Made by a program: the position numbers and the translations under genes. Shown piece by piece: positions 6,732-14,591 of a DNA stretch of 25,110 nucleotides. Source of the stretch: CAZAPG01 sp964486935 (GTDB lineage: Bacteria > Chloroflexota > Anaerolineae > 4572-78 > J111). The stretch's first letter is position 1, and each line of letters starts with the position of its first letter. The stretch is taken from positions 1-25,110 of the forward strand of contig CAZAPG010000072.1 in assembly GCA_964486935.1 (NCBI GenBank), written 5' to 3'. The notes beneath the pieces were generated by a model, which was not told the origin of the DNA, did no database searches, and was given only the letters and a program-made list of their open reading frames with translations.

Positions 6732-6760
6732 TGGGATATTGGGGTTGCATTGGCCCGCTT

Positions 6761-6788
6761 TTGCGCGGAATATTTTTTCCGGTACAAT
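6761..6788 (+). promoter_or_regulatory. Possible promoter of the envelope/ABC operon
   Basis: TACAAT (6783-6788) is a good -10 box 35 bases before the GTG at 6823. The only -35 candidate, TTGCGC (6761-6766) at a 16-base spacing, is weak. It is divergent from the protease promoter. Confidence 0.35.
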
Positions 6789-6822
6789 CGGGGGTAAATT
6801 TATTAGCTCAAGGATTCGATGC

Positions 6823-7794
6823 GTGTTTTCACTAATTAAACATTTACAGATGGCCTGGCTGCTGGTCTTTCTGTTTGCGCTGCCGGTGGTTAAAGCCCAA
6901 ACTGATGGGCCGTCGTTTGCCAGCATGTCGGTTGAATTGTGGCCGGAGTACGACCGGCCCGATGTGCTGGTGATTTATCGGGGAGAGTTGAGCGCCGGCA
7001 CGCCTCTGCCGGCGCAGTTGACTTTTCAACTGCCGGGGCACATCGACGCGATGAACGCTGTGGCCGTTGAGCAAAACGGCTCGCTTTTTTCGGTAGACCC
7101 GGCCACCATTCAGTTGCAACAACAAGGTGAGGCCACAATTTTGACCTTTCCGGCCAACGCCCGCGCCATTCAATTAGAATATTACGACCCGCAAGCCCTG
7201 TCCAGGCAGGGCAACCGCCGGGAAATTGATTTTGAGTTTACCGCCCCCTACGCCATCGAAGTGGTTACGGTTCAGGTGCAAGAGCCACTGGAGGCCGCCG
7301 ATTTCTCGCTGACGCCTGTCCCCAGCCGCAGCTTTACCGATAATGCCGGCCTGAAATACAACACCATCGAGCTGGCCGGGCTGGCCGCCGGCGACTTGTT
7401 AACTGTATCGGCCACGTACAGCCGCAACACCGAAGCCACCTCGGCCCAACTTTTGAACCTGACAGCCGAGCACGCCGCCGATATAGCCCCTGCGCCGGCG
7501 GCGGCCTCGGCTGGCGGCAATCAAAATTTGGGGTATCTTCTGATTGGGGCGGGCATGGCTGTGCTGGTGATTATTGGCGGCTACTGGTGGTGGACTAATC
7601 GCCAGTTGCCGGTTGCGCCGGCGCGCCGCCCGCCCACCCGCCAGCCCAAACGCGCTCCCGAACGCCGCCAGAAACCATCCCCAAAAAGCGGCCCGCCCCG
7701 GCCTGCCGCCGGCTTTTGCCACCAATGCGGTACGCCGCTGCGGAGCGACTCTAATTTTTGCCACAACTGCGGCGCTGAACGCCGCCAATCGTGA
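6823..7794 (+). CDS. Exported bitopic protein with cytoplasmic zinc ribbon
   Basis: 323 residues from GTG 6823; AAGG lies about 9 bases upstream. A signal peptide (about 1-25, ending VVKA) precedes an extracytoplasmic beta-rich domain (about 26-225). A membrane helix follows (about 236-258), then an Arg/Pro-rich linker, and a C-terminal zinc ribbon with CHQC (C299, C302) and CHNC (C313, C316). The N-terminal domain has no family I recognise; it resembles the beta-sandwich part of other envelope proteins. The topology, outside sensor or binder with an inside zinc ribbon, suggests signalling or assembly across the membrane. It is the first gene of a tight operon with an ABC exporter. An upstream in-frame ATG (6628) overlaps the divergent gene and is rejected; ATG 6850 would remove the charged part of the signal peptide. 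Confidence 0.7.
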   Translation: MFSLIKHLQMAWLLVFLFALPVVKAQTDGPSFASMSVELWPEYDRPDVLVIYRGELSAGTPLPAQLTFQLPGHIDAMNAVAVEQNGSLFSVDPATIQLQQQGEATILTFPANARAIQLEYYDPQALSRQGNRREIDFEFTAPYAIEVVTVQVQEPLEAADFSLTPVPSRSFTDNAGLKYNTIELAGLAAGDLLTVSATYSRNTEATSAQLLNLTAEHAADIAPAPAAASAGGNQNLGYLLIGAGMAVLVIIGGYWWWTNRQLPVAPARRPPTRQPKRAPERRQKPSPKSGPPRPAAGFCHQCGTPLRSDSNFCHNCGAERRQS

Positions 7795-7820
7795 TGGCTT
7801 CTGCCTTATAGGAGAAAAAT

Positions 7821-8450
7821 ATGCCTGCCCACGAGTCGAAAAATTTTTTTACCCGAGAGATTTCACCGGTAGCCCTAAAATTCATCATCCTGATTCTTTT
7901 TATTTTGGTTTTTGTCTCGCTGGGGTTAAACTGGTATCTTATTCAGCAGTTGTTGAGCGTCAGGCAGCAAGCCGTTACGCTGGTTAAAGAAAATCAACCG
8001 GCGGTTAGCGACGCCCTAACCCGGGTTGAGGGCGAGTTGGCTAAACTGCAAGAGGCAACCATAGAATTTAATGTGGACATCAGCGAGGAGTTGCCGGTTG
8101 CGGCCGAAATTCCCATCAACGAAACCATCGAAGTTCCCATTCAATTAACGGTTCCAATTAAAGAGCAAATTCAAACCACTATTATGATTGACCCGCTTCA
8201 GGCGGGGTTGGAAATTCCGGTAGATATTGACGTGCCGGTAGAGGTGGAAGTCCCCATCGACGTGACCGTGCCGGTGGTTATTGACCGGACGTTGGCTGTT
8301 TCTACCAGCGTGCCGATTGACCTTGATTTTCCGGTGGTCATCGAAGTCCGCGACACCGAGCTGGCCGCCTACATCGAGCAGCTACGCCAGGGGGTTTCGG
8401 CCTCGCAGCAATTTATCAACCGGGTCGCAACAGAAATTACCGGCCAGTAA
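7821..8450 (+). CDS. Single-TM protein with six-residue V-P-V repeat
   Basis: 209 residues. A membrane helix (about 19-41) is followed by a helical, probably coiled-coil stretch (about 42-80). Next comes an unusual run of V/I-P-V/I-D/E-V/I-x units: prolines at 106 and 112, then 133, 139, 145 and 151, then 165 and 171, spaced exactly six residues within each block. About 178-209 is a helical end. The regular alternation of hydrophobic and acidic residues suggests extended beta-strands, perhaps a fibre or beta-solenoid-like stalk outside the membrane. I do not recognise a named family. TAGGAG lies about 8 bases upstream of the ATG. It sits 26 bases after the zinc-ribbon gene and 2 bases before the ABC ATPase gene, which indicates co-expression with the transporter. 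Confidence 0.75.
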   Translation: MPAHESKNFFTREISPVALKFIILILFILVFVSLGLNWYLIQQLLSVRQQAVTLVKENQPAVSDALTRVEGELAKLQEATIEFNVDISEELPVAAEIPINETIEVPIQLTVPIKEQIQTTIMIDPLQAGLEIPVDIDVPVEVEVPIDVTVPVVIDRTLAVSTSVPIDLDFPVVIEVRDTELAAYIEQLRQGVSASQQFINRVATEITGQ

Positions 8451-8452
8451 CC

Positions 8453-9406
8453 ATGCAAAATAATGTTGCCATCAGCGCCGCAGGTTTAACCAAATCATTT
8501 GGCAAAGCGGTGGGGGTTCAAAACATCAGCTTCGAGGTGCCCAGGGGCAAAATTTTGGGCTTCATTGGCCCCAGCGGGTCGGGCAAAACCACCACCGTTC
8601 GGCTGCTGGCCGGTATTTACAAACCCAACACCGGCCAGATTACCGTGCTGGGACACCCCCCCATGCAATTTTCTCAGCGCCTGCGAGAAAAAATAGGCTA
8701 CATGCCCCAGCAATTTGCCCTTTACCCGGAGCTAACCGTTTGGGAAAATATGAACTTTGCCGCCTCAATTTACGGCCTGCGCTTTGAGCGCCAGCAACGC
8801 CTGAACGAGCTGCTGGAGTTTGTAAAATTAAGCGAGCATAAAAGCAAGCTGGCCCGCAACCTGTCTGGCGGTATGCAGCGACGCCTCAGCCTGGCCGCCA
8901 CCCTGATTCACAACCCGGAACTAATTTTTTTAGACGAGCCAACCGCCGGCATCGACCCGGTGCTGCGCCGCGTTTTTTGGGACCACTTCAAAGAGCTGCA
9001 AGCGCAAGGGCGCACCCTGTTTGTAACCACCCAATACGTAGGCGAGGCCGCCTACTGCGACATGGTGGGGGTGATGGCCAACGGCCAACTGCTGATGGTA
9101 GAAACCCCCGGCGGCCTGCGCCGGCGGGCCTTTGGCGGCGAGGTGGTTGAGTTGCATACAAAAGAGCGGCTCACTCACAAAGATTTGCAGCGGCTGCGGT
9201 CGCTGCCCTGTGTAACCGGTAAAATTAATCGCCTTGAAAACAGCACCGGCCTGCGGTTGGTGGTCGATACGGCCCGCACCGCCATCCCCGCGCTACTGGA
9301 GTGGTGTCAAAAAGAGTATGTCACCACCGAATCAATCGAAGAATACCTGCCGCCCTTTGACGATGTTTTTGTAGAGCTGGTCAAGGACGTGTCGGCCCAT
9401 GAGTAA
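8453..9406 (+). CDS. ABC transporter ATP-binding protein, DrrA-like
   Basis: 317 residues. The nucleotide-binding domain has Walker A GPSGSGKTT (39-47), a Q-loop (MPQQ, 84-87), signature LSGGMQ (137-142) and Walker B LIFLDEP (157-163). The usual switch histidine is replaced by Gln in VTTQY (191-195); this Q is typical of the DrrA/daunorubicin-type branch of ABC-2 exporters rather than a defect. A C-terminal regulatory segment follows (about 230-317). It powers export or envelope remodelling through the permease encoded next. Its stop overlaps that gene's ATG by 8 bases, which suggests translational coupling. The substrate cannot be read from the sequence. Confidence 0.92.
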   Translation: MQNNVAISAAGLTKSFGKAVGVQNISFEVPRGKILGFIGPSGSGKTTTVRLLAGIYKPNTGQITVLGHPPMQFSQRLREKIGYMPQQFALYPELTVWENMNFAASIYGLRFERQQRLNELLEFVKLSEHKSKLARNLSGGMQRRLSLAATLIHNPELIFLDEPTAGIDPVLRRVFWDHFKELQAQGRTLFVTTQYVGEAAYCDMVGVMANGQLLMVETPGGLRRRAFGGEVVELHTKERLTHKDLQRLRSLPCVTGKINRLENSTGLRLVVDTARTAIPALLEWCQKEYVTTESIEEYLPPFDDVFVELVKDVSAHE

Positions 9407-11063
9407 TATTTTTCAAACGCTCAAGCAGGCCCTCAACTCCTTTAAAGACTTTAACCAGCCGGTCGATGCTGTCGCCCGGTTTCTGATTCGCGCCTCGGCC
9501 TTTTTACGCAAAGAAATTGTTGAAGTTTTACGACAACCCTTGCTGGTGCTAACGCTGGTGCTTGGCCCCTTTTTAATTCTGCTCTTTTTTGGCATTGGCT
9601 ACCGCAACGAGCCGCGCGCCCTGCGCACCCTGTTTGTGGTAGACCAAAAAGACAGCGCCCTGGCCCAACGCATCGAGCAAGACGCCCCATCGTTTGGCAA
9701 GCAATTGATTTTTGCCGGCATCACCAACGACCTGGAAGCCGCCAAAGAGCAACTGCGCCGGCAGGAAGTCGATTTGATTACCGTGGTTCCAACCAACGCC
9801 TACAACACCATTCTCAATAACCGGCAGGCGGCCTTTCAATTATATCACCACGAAATTGACCCCTTTCAAGTCGATTACGTCAACGTTTTTTCCCGCGTCT
9901 ATATCGACGCGCTGAACCGCCGCGTGCTCCGCTACATCACCACCGAGGGTCAAACCAACATTGCCCAGGCGCGCACCCGCCTGGAAGCTGCCCAAATCAG
10001 CGCCGCCGCCCTGCGCGAGCTGCTGGAGCGCTGCGCCGCCGCCCTTGGCCAACCCGAAGCTGAAGAAAGGTGCGATAGCGAAACCGCTCGCCAGTACCTG
10101 CAACAATTAGACCGCAACATTGATGAACTGGAACTGAGCGCCGGCGACAGCATTTTGCTGATTGATGGCATCAAGCAGGAGCTTGGCTATAATGATGAAC
10201 CCGCCGCCGCAGACCAGCCCACCCTGGCCGACATTATGCGCAATACCAATGAATTGAGCGATTTGGAAATAGAGGCGCTGGAACTGGAGGCGCTGGAAGA
10301 GCGGGCCAATAATTACCTGGCCAAACTCAGAACCCTCACCAAACTAGAGCATGATTTGAGCCAAATTGACGCCCGGCTCAGAGAATTTTTGGATATCGAC
10401 CCCAGAGTGCTCATCACCCCCTTCAGCAGCGAAGCCCAGAGCATTGCCACCATCAAAACCGGTATCACCGACTTTTTTGCACCCTCGGTTATTGTGCTGC
10501 TGCTGCAACATTTAACCGTAACCTTTGCCGCCCTCTCTATTGTAAGGGAACGACGCCTGGGGAGTATGGAACTGTTCAACGTATCGCCCCTATCCGCGCT
10601 GGAAACGCTGCTGGGCAAATACATTAGTTACATTTTATTTGGCGGCGTGCTGGCTACAATTTTGCTGGCGTTAACAATGTTTGGCATGCGCGTGCCTCTG
10701 CTTGGCTCGGCCTGGGGCGTGGCGCTGGTTATTGCCGCCCTGCTGTTTACCTCGCTGGGCATTGGCTTTGTTATCTCGCTGCTATCCAGCACCGATATTC
10801 AGGCGGTGCAATATTCAATGATTGTGCTGCTGACCAGCGTGTTTTTTAGCGGCTTCATTTTAGGGCTGGACACCCTCTGGCAGCCGGTCAGAACCATTTC
10901 CTGGGCCATTCCGGCCACTTACGGTATTTTGCTGCTGCGCGATATCATGCTGCGCGGCAGCGCCCTGGCCCCAGATTTGCTGCTCCAACTGACCGCCATT
11001 GGCGCAGCCCTGTTTTTAGCGGCCTGGTTTTTGCTGCGCCGCTCGATGATGAACATTTCATAA
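9399..11063 (+). CDS. ABC-2 type permease with large extracytoplasmic coiled coil
   Basis: 554 residues. The first membrane helix is at about 47-68. A large domain of about 300 residues follows, with a Glu/Leu-rich, coiled-coil-like part (about 185-330). A C-terminal set of five helices carries the ABC-2 hallmark IVRERRLGSMELFNVSPLS, the coupling region next to the membrane. This matches the ABC2_membrane_3/YhgE-like layout, with one helix, an external loop, then five helices. It pairs with the ATPase encoded by the overlapping upstream gene and presumably dimerises. The long external domain may contact the two bitopic proteins of the same operon. Candidate substrates are lipids, drugs or envelope polymers; none is shown. 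Confidence 0.88.
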   Translation: MSNIFQTLKQALNSFKDFNQPVDAVARFLIRASAFLRKEIVEVLRQPLLVLTLVLGPFLILLFFGIGYRNEPRALRTLFVVDQKDSALAQRIEQDAPSFGKQLIFAGITNDLEAAKEQLRRQEVDLITVVPTNAYNTILNNRQAAFQLYHHEIDPFQVDYVNVFSRVYIDALNRRVLRYITTEGQTNIAQARTRLEAAQISAAALRELLERCAAALGQPEAEERCDSETARQYLQQLDRNIDELELSAGDSILLIDGIKQELGYNDEPAAADQPTLADIMRNTNELSDLEIEALELEALEERANNYLAKLRTLTKLEHDLSQIDARLREFLDIDPRVLITPFSSEAQSIATIKTGITDFFAPSVIVLLLQHLTVTFAALSIVRERRLGSMELFNVSPLSALETLLGKYISYILFGGVLATILLALTMFGMRVPLLGSAWGVALVIAALLFTSLGIGFVISLLSSTDIQAVQYSMIVLLTSVFFSGFILGLDTLWQPVRTISWAIPATYGILLLRDIMLRGSALAPDLLLQLTAIGAALFLAAWFLLRRSMMNIS

Positions 11064-11113
11064 AAGACACGCCTGCCTGAGCGGGCCGCCAATCATGAAA
11101 ATTTGGGGTGCAA

Positions 11114-11131
11114 AAGCGTACTTTTACGCTT
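11114..11131 (+). repeat. Short perfect hairpin after the permease gene
   Basis: AAGCGTA and TACGCTT enclose a CTTT loop, about 50 bases after the permease stop. It may mark the 3' end of the operon, but no T run follows. Its right arm overlaps the left copy of the 11-bp direct repeat described next. Confidence 0.4.
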
Positions 11132-11279
11132 CAACGTATCTGCTCAGGCATGTCATTTCGAGCAACCGGCGGGAGCGAGAAATCTCCACACATCGTTGTT
11201 ACAGACTGTTCGCCGGGAGATTTCTCGTCGCTGCGCTCCTCGAAGCAACTGACATGATGGCTGAGTAGTTACGCTTCAA
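11124..11279. mobile_element. MITE-like inverted-repeat element flanked by 11-bp direct repeats
   Basis: The 11-base sequence TTACGCTTCAA occurs at 11124-11134 and again at 11269-11279, like a target-site duplication. Between them, 134 bases form a long imperfect inverted repeat. The outer parts are CTCAGGCATGTCA (from about 11143) and the complement of TGACATGATGGCTGAG (11250-11265). The inner parts CGAGAAATCTCC (11176-11187) and GGAGATTTCTCG (11216-11227) pair perfectly. The TTTCGAG...CGAGAAATCTC style recurs in many bacterial intergenic regions. There is no coding capacity, so any transposition would need a transposase supplied in trans. It lies between the ABC operon and the TolB-M15 gene. 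Confidence 0.6.
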
Positions 11280-11301
11280 TAACTATTTTCAAAAGAAAAT
11301 C

Positions 11302-13059
11302 ATGAAAACACATTATCTTACTATCCCCTGGCTCATTGGCCTCTTTTTGCTAACTCCCCCGGCTGCCCTGGGGCAGACTCCCCCCACCGGCGAACATATT
11401 GCCCTTGCCGGCTATCGCCAGGGCCAGTGGGATATTTACGCCATCGCGCCCGACGGCTCTAACCTGCGCCAGCTTACCAACGATACGTTTGAAGATTCCG
11501 ACCCGGCTTACAGCCCCGACGGCACAAAAATCGCCTTTGCCTCGCGCCGCAACAACAACTGGGATGTGTATGTCATCGACCTGCTCAGCGGCCAGGAAAC
11601 CCGGCTGACCAGCTCGCCCCACTACGATGGCGCCCCGACCTGGCACCCCAACGGCCAGCTACTGGCCTACGAGTCGTACCAGGCCGAAAATCTTGACCTC
11701 TGGCAAGCGCCCCTCGATGGCAGCGAGTCGCCCGTAAATCTTACATCCAACTCGCCCGCCGGCGACTTTGCCCCGGCTTACCACCCCACCCAGCCCATCA
11801 TTGCCTTTTCTAGCTGGCGCGAGGGTAGCAAAGATTTGTACTTGCTAAAAGTTGACAGCGGCAACCTGACCCGATTGACCAACAGCCCTGCCGCCGAAGA
11901 GTGGCCCGCCTGGCATCCCCAGGGCGACACGCTGGCCTTTGTGCAAAACACCCTGGGCGACCGGGAAATCTTCACCCTCAGTCTGTCGGCCTTGCCGGCC
12001 AACGATGGCCCCATCCGGCAAATTACCTGGCTGGGCCGCACCGATGGCCCCGCCTGGAACTCTGCCGGCGACGCGCTGGCCGGCGTATTTCACCGCTGGG
12101 ATGGCGAAATCTTAACCCTCAACTCTCCTACCGACGAGCACCGCCTGCCGCGCCAGCTAACCCCGGTTGTAACCATTCAGGGCCGCTTAAGCTGGCACGG
12201 CCAGGCCGTTGAATTTGGCCAGCCGCTGGCTACCCTGGCCGATGCCGGCGAGTCGCCCCTGTACACCGAGCAACTGGCCGTTAACGACAACCCGGACGGG
12301 GAACCCTACAACCTCATTCGGCAAAACGATATCGAGACCGGTACGCCCTGGCTGGCCGATACCGTGGATGACTCCTTTAGAGCCTGGCGAACGCGCATGC
12401 GCAATGAAGTGGGCTACGATTTTTTACGCCAGCTTTCCGACGCCTCGCGCGATGTGGGCGCTTACACCGAAACCTCGCAATACGCCAGTTGGCACAAAAG
12501 TGGCCGGGCCGTTGACACTTTATTTGATTACTACCTGAACGACCAGTTGATGCACGAAATTGTGCGCGAGGATTACAGCGGAGAAACTTACTGGCGCATC
12601 TACCTGCGCTGCGTTGACCAGGCCGGCAATTGTGGCCGGCCCCTTACGGCCAACCCGTGGAATTACAGCGCCCGCGCCCGCACCGAAATTGCCCCGGAAC
12701 AGGGCGGCGTTGAAAAACCCAACCAGTCGGGCTACTATGTGGACATGACAGCCATGGCCCGCGAATACGGCTGGGACCGCATCTCCTCTTATGATGACCT
12801 GGACTATAGCTGGACCTGGCACTTTTTAGCCTTTGAATACTGGCACTACCAGAAGCGGCTGGAAGATGATACCCGCTTTGGCCTTACCGCGGCCAACTGG
12901 TACCAGGCTATGAGCCACATTTACCCCCAATCAACCCTTGAGCAATACTTTACATGGCAAAAAATGCGCTCGCTGGGTGAAGACCCTCATCTTATTGCCC
13001 TTAAAGGAGTCCCTCTGCCCCTGGAACAGAAACCCTGGTGGGCGCTGGTAGAGCAGTAA
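11302..13059 (+). CDS. Secreted TolB-like propeller fused to M15 (VanX/VanY-like) peptidase
   Basis: 585 residues. A signal peptide (about 1-24, ending AALG) is followed by six propeller blades of the TolB/PD40 type (WDIYAIAPDGSNLRQLT at 43-59, then repeats near 87, 131, 177, 221 and 268). The C-terminal domain (about 320-560) carries SWHKSGRAVD (396-405) and FEYWHY (511-516). These match the M15 zinc-peptidase pattern SxHxxGxAxD plus ExxH. Predicted zinc ligands are H398, D405 and H515, with E512 as the base, as in VanX. M15 enzymes cut D-Ala-D-Ala or other peptidoglycan cross-bridge peptides; the propeller may bind cell-wall or protein partners. The ribosome site is weak. The fusion was inferred from motifs only, with an insertion of about 105 residues between the motifs. 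Confidence 0.8.
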   Translation: MKTHYLTIPWLIGLFLLTPPAALGQTPPTGEHIALAGYRQGQWDIYAIAPDGSNLRQLTNDTFEDSDPAYSPDGTKIAFASRRNNNWDVYVIDLLSGQETRLTSSPHYDGAPTWHPNGQLLAYESYQAENLDLWQAPLDGSESPVNLTSNSPAGDFAPAYHPTQPIIAFSSWREGSKDLYLLKVDSGNLTRLTNSPAAEEWPAWHPQGDTLAFVQNTLGDREIFTLSLSALPANDGPIRQITWLGRTDGPAWNSAGDALAGVFHRWDGEILTLNSPTDEHRLPRQLTPVVTIQGRLSWHGQAVEFGQPLATLADAGESPLYTEQLAVNDNPDGEPYNLIRQNDIETGTPWLADTVDDSFRAWRTRMRNEVGYDFLRQLSDASRDVGAYTETSQYASWHKSGRAVDTLFDYYLNDQLMHEIVREDYSGETYWRIYLRCVDQAGNCGRPLTANPWNYSARARTEIAPEQGGVEKPNQSGYYVDMTAMAREYGWDRISSYDDLDYSWTWHFLAFEYWHYQKRLEDDTRFGLTAANWYQAMSHIYPQSTLEQYFTWQKMRSLGEDPHLIALKGVPLPLEQKPWWALVEQ

Positions 13060-13089
13060 TTTGCCGGCGGTAAATTCGGTGATATAGAA

Positions 13090-13190
13090 AGTTACGCAGA
13101 GAATCACGGAGAATTCACAGAGATTCACAGAGAAATTTTCAAATCTCTCCGTGGGTCTCTGTGAAAACTCTGCGAAACTCTGTGCTCCTG
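13090..13190. repeat. Tandem and inverted CACAGAGA repeat
   Basis: About four 10-base units on the left (GCAGAGAAT, CACGGAGAAT, TCACAGAGAT, TCACAGAGA) are mirrored on the right by TCTCTCCGTG, GTCTCTGTGA, AACTCTGCG and AACTCTGTG. The whole can fold into a long imperfect hairpin just after the TolB-M15 gene. This style of CTCTGTG repeat is a known kind of dispersed intergenic repeat in several phyla. It may serve as a transcription end or be a decayed mobile element. Confidence 0.6.
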
Positions 13191-13211
13191 TTTGGCTGCG
13201 GCTTGTCCGCG

Positions 13212-13394
13212 TTATGGTAAAAAACGGGCTTTTAATTTAGCGGGGGTCTGCTGTAGCTGCTGTTGTTGAGTTTGCCGGGGAAATGTGTTGTCAGATAAAG
13301 TGTCAGAAGAAGAAAATATTTGTATGCCCAGGTTAATCAAAATTCCAATAATTAATGCCCGCAAGAAAAGTAAAACTGTTCGTCTGATTGGCAC
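13212..13394 (-). CDS. Possible small single-TM protein
   Basis: A 60-residue reading frame from GTG 13394, or 64 residues from ATG 13406. It begins PIRR, continues with one good membrane helix (TVLLFLRALIIGILINLGI), and ends with a polar tail containing QTQQQQLQQ. GGGAGG lies 4 bases before the GTG, a tight but usable ribosome site. I recognise no family. It sits in a 570-base gap (13060-13629) that otherwise holds only the repeat at 13090-13190 and the regulatory site at 13541, so a small gene is plausible but could be chance. Confidence 0.3.
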   Translation of the reverse strand: MPIRRTVLLFLRALIIGILINLGIQIFSSSDTLSDNTFPRQTQQQQLQQTPAKLKARFLP

Positions 13395-13540
13395 TGCGCC
13401 TCCCATAGATACCCCCCCAAAAATAACTCAAACTTAACCAGGCCGATGCCCTAACAAATACCAGTATACACAATCCACCCCGGTTGCGCCAATAATCGAC
13501 ACCCGGCTCCTTAAAAAACTTGGTCAATAACCCAATTATT

Positions 13541-13556
13541 TGTGACAAAAGTCACT
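13541..13556 (+). promoter_or_regulatory. Fnr/CRP-type box upstream of the ywiC-like gene
   Basis: TGTGACAAAAGTCACT fits the Crp/Fnr-family pattern TGTGA-N6-TCAC(A/T), with perfect GTGAC/GTCAC arms. Its centre (13548.5) lies 41.5 bases before a start near 13590 predicted from the -10-like TAGGAT at 13578-13583. That is the class II activator position. No good -35 box is present, as expected for activator dependence. Confidence 0.6.
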
Positions 13557-13629
13557 GCCTTAAAGATAAAAGGCTGGTAGGATTCCAATCATCAAAACAA
13601 AATTCTAACAAATTGTCAAGAAACCAACC

Positions 13630-14436
13630 ATGCCTATCAAACCACCCTTACCAAAAGAACACGGAGCCTGGGCCATGTTAATTGTGCCGCTGTTGCTGGG
13701 CATCATAATTGCCCCGGCCTGGCACTGGCGAGTAATCAGCCTGCTTGTCGCGGCTTTTGGCTTTTTTCTGCTGCGACATCCGCTGGCCACGCTGGTAAAA
13801 ACCCGCAACCGAAGCCGCACCGACCGGGCCTATCTTTGGCGCTGGGTGGCGATATATGGCGGCATCGCAGCTATCGCCGGCCTCTGGCTCATTGTCATCT
13901 ATCAATTGTGGTGGCTGGCTATTATGGGCGGGCTAGGAATCCTGCTGGTAAGTTTTAATTTGTGGCTGGTCTTCCGGCGCAAAGAAATGAGCACCGGCGG
14001 CGAGCTAACCGGTATTTTTGGCCTTGCTCTGGGCGCGCCGATGGCTTATTACGCCGCCGGCGGCCAGCTTGACCGCACCGCAGCCATGTTGTGGTTGATT
14101 AACGCCCTTTACTTTGGCGGCACGGTTTTTTACATCAAACTGAAGGTGCGCCAGCAGCCCCGCCTGCCGGCCCCGGCCCACCCCGGTCAGCGGCTGGCAA
14201 AAGCAAAAGCCTGTCTGGCCTACCACACCGCCGCCTTAACCGTGATAATTCTTCTGGTGACGCTTAACCAGGCCCCGCAACTAACCCCGCTGGCTCTACT
14301 TCCGGCGCTGGTTAAAGCGCTGTATGGAGCCTGGCAGTGGCAAGACAAAAAGTCTCTCAGTTTGATGAAATTGGGCATTACCGAAATCGTTCACGCCATT
14401 GCCTTTGCCGGGCTGGTCATTTTGGCCTTTCATTAA
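13630..14436 (+). CDS. YwiC-like integral membrane protein
   Basis: 268 residues with about eight membrane helices and the family start PKEHGAWAMLIVPLLLG. YwiC-like proteins are polytopic and may share the UbiA prenyltransferase-like fold, but their function is not established. In Bacillus subtilis, ywiC lies beside the narK-fnr genes and is linked to oxygen limitation. The ATG lacks a clear ribosome site, but the conserved motif starts only a few residues in, so the start is probably right. The Fnr-type box about 75-90 bases upstream suggests control by oxygen or redox state. It is transcribed alone; the next gene is 155 bases away. Confidence 0.85.
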   Translation: MPIKPPLPKEHGAWAMLIVPLLLGIIIAPAWHWRVISLLVAAFGFFLLRHPLATLVKTRNRSRTDRAYLWRWVAIYGGIAAIAGLWLIVIYQLWWLAIMGGLGILLVSFNLWLVFRRKEMSTGGELTGIFGLALGAPMAYYAAGGQLDRTAAMLWLINALYFGGTVFYIKLKVRQQPRLPAPAHPGQRLAKAKACLAYHTAALTVIILLVTLNQAPQLTPLALLPALVKALYGAWQWQDKKSLSLMKLGITEIVHAIAFAGLVILAFH

Positions 14437-14591
14437 AAAAAACCACAAAGCCGTATCTGGCCCCCAGGTTTGCATGTTTTTTAAAATTCCACACAATATG
14501 TAACAGAACTTCTTACCTTCGTTATAGATGTGAAGCATTTCTTCTCGCAACTTTTTTCTGAAAAATCCAGAAACCAATCAAGAGGGTCGCT

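Noticed and set aside
8453..9406. Broken ABC ATPase because the switch histidine is Gln
   Set aside because: The TTQY form is normal in DrrA-type ATPases, and all other motifs are intact.
13090..13190. CRISPR array
   Set aside because: The units are about 10 bases, have no spacers, and appear in inverted as well as direct order. The Cas4-like genes elsewhere have no cas1 or cas2.
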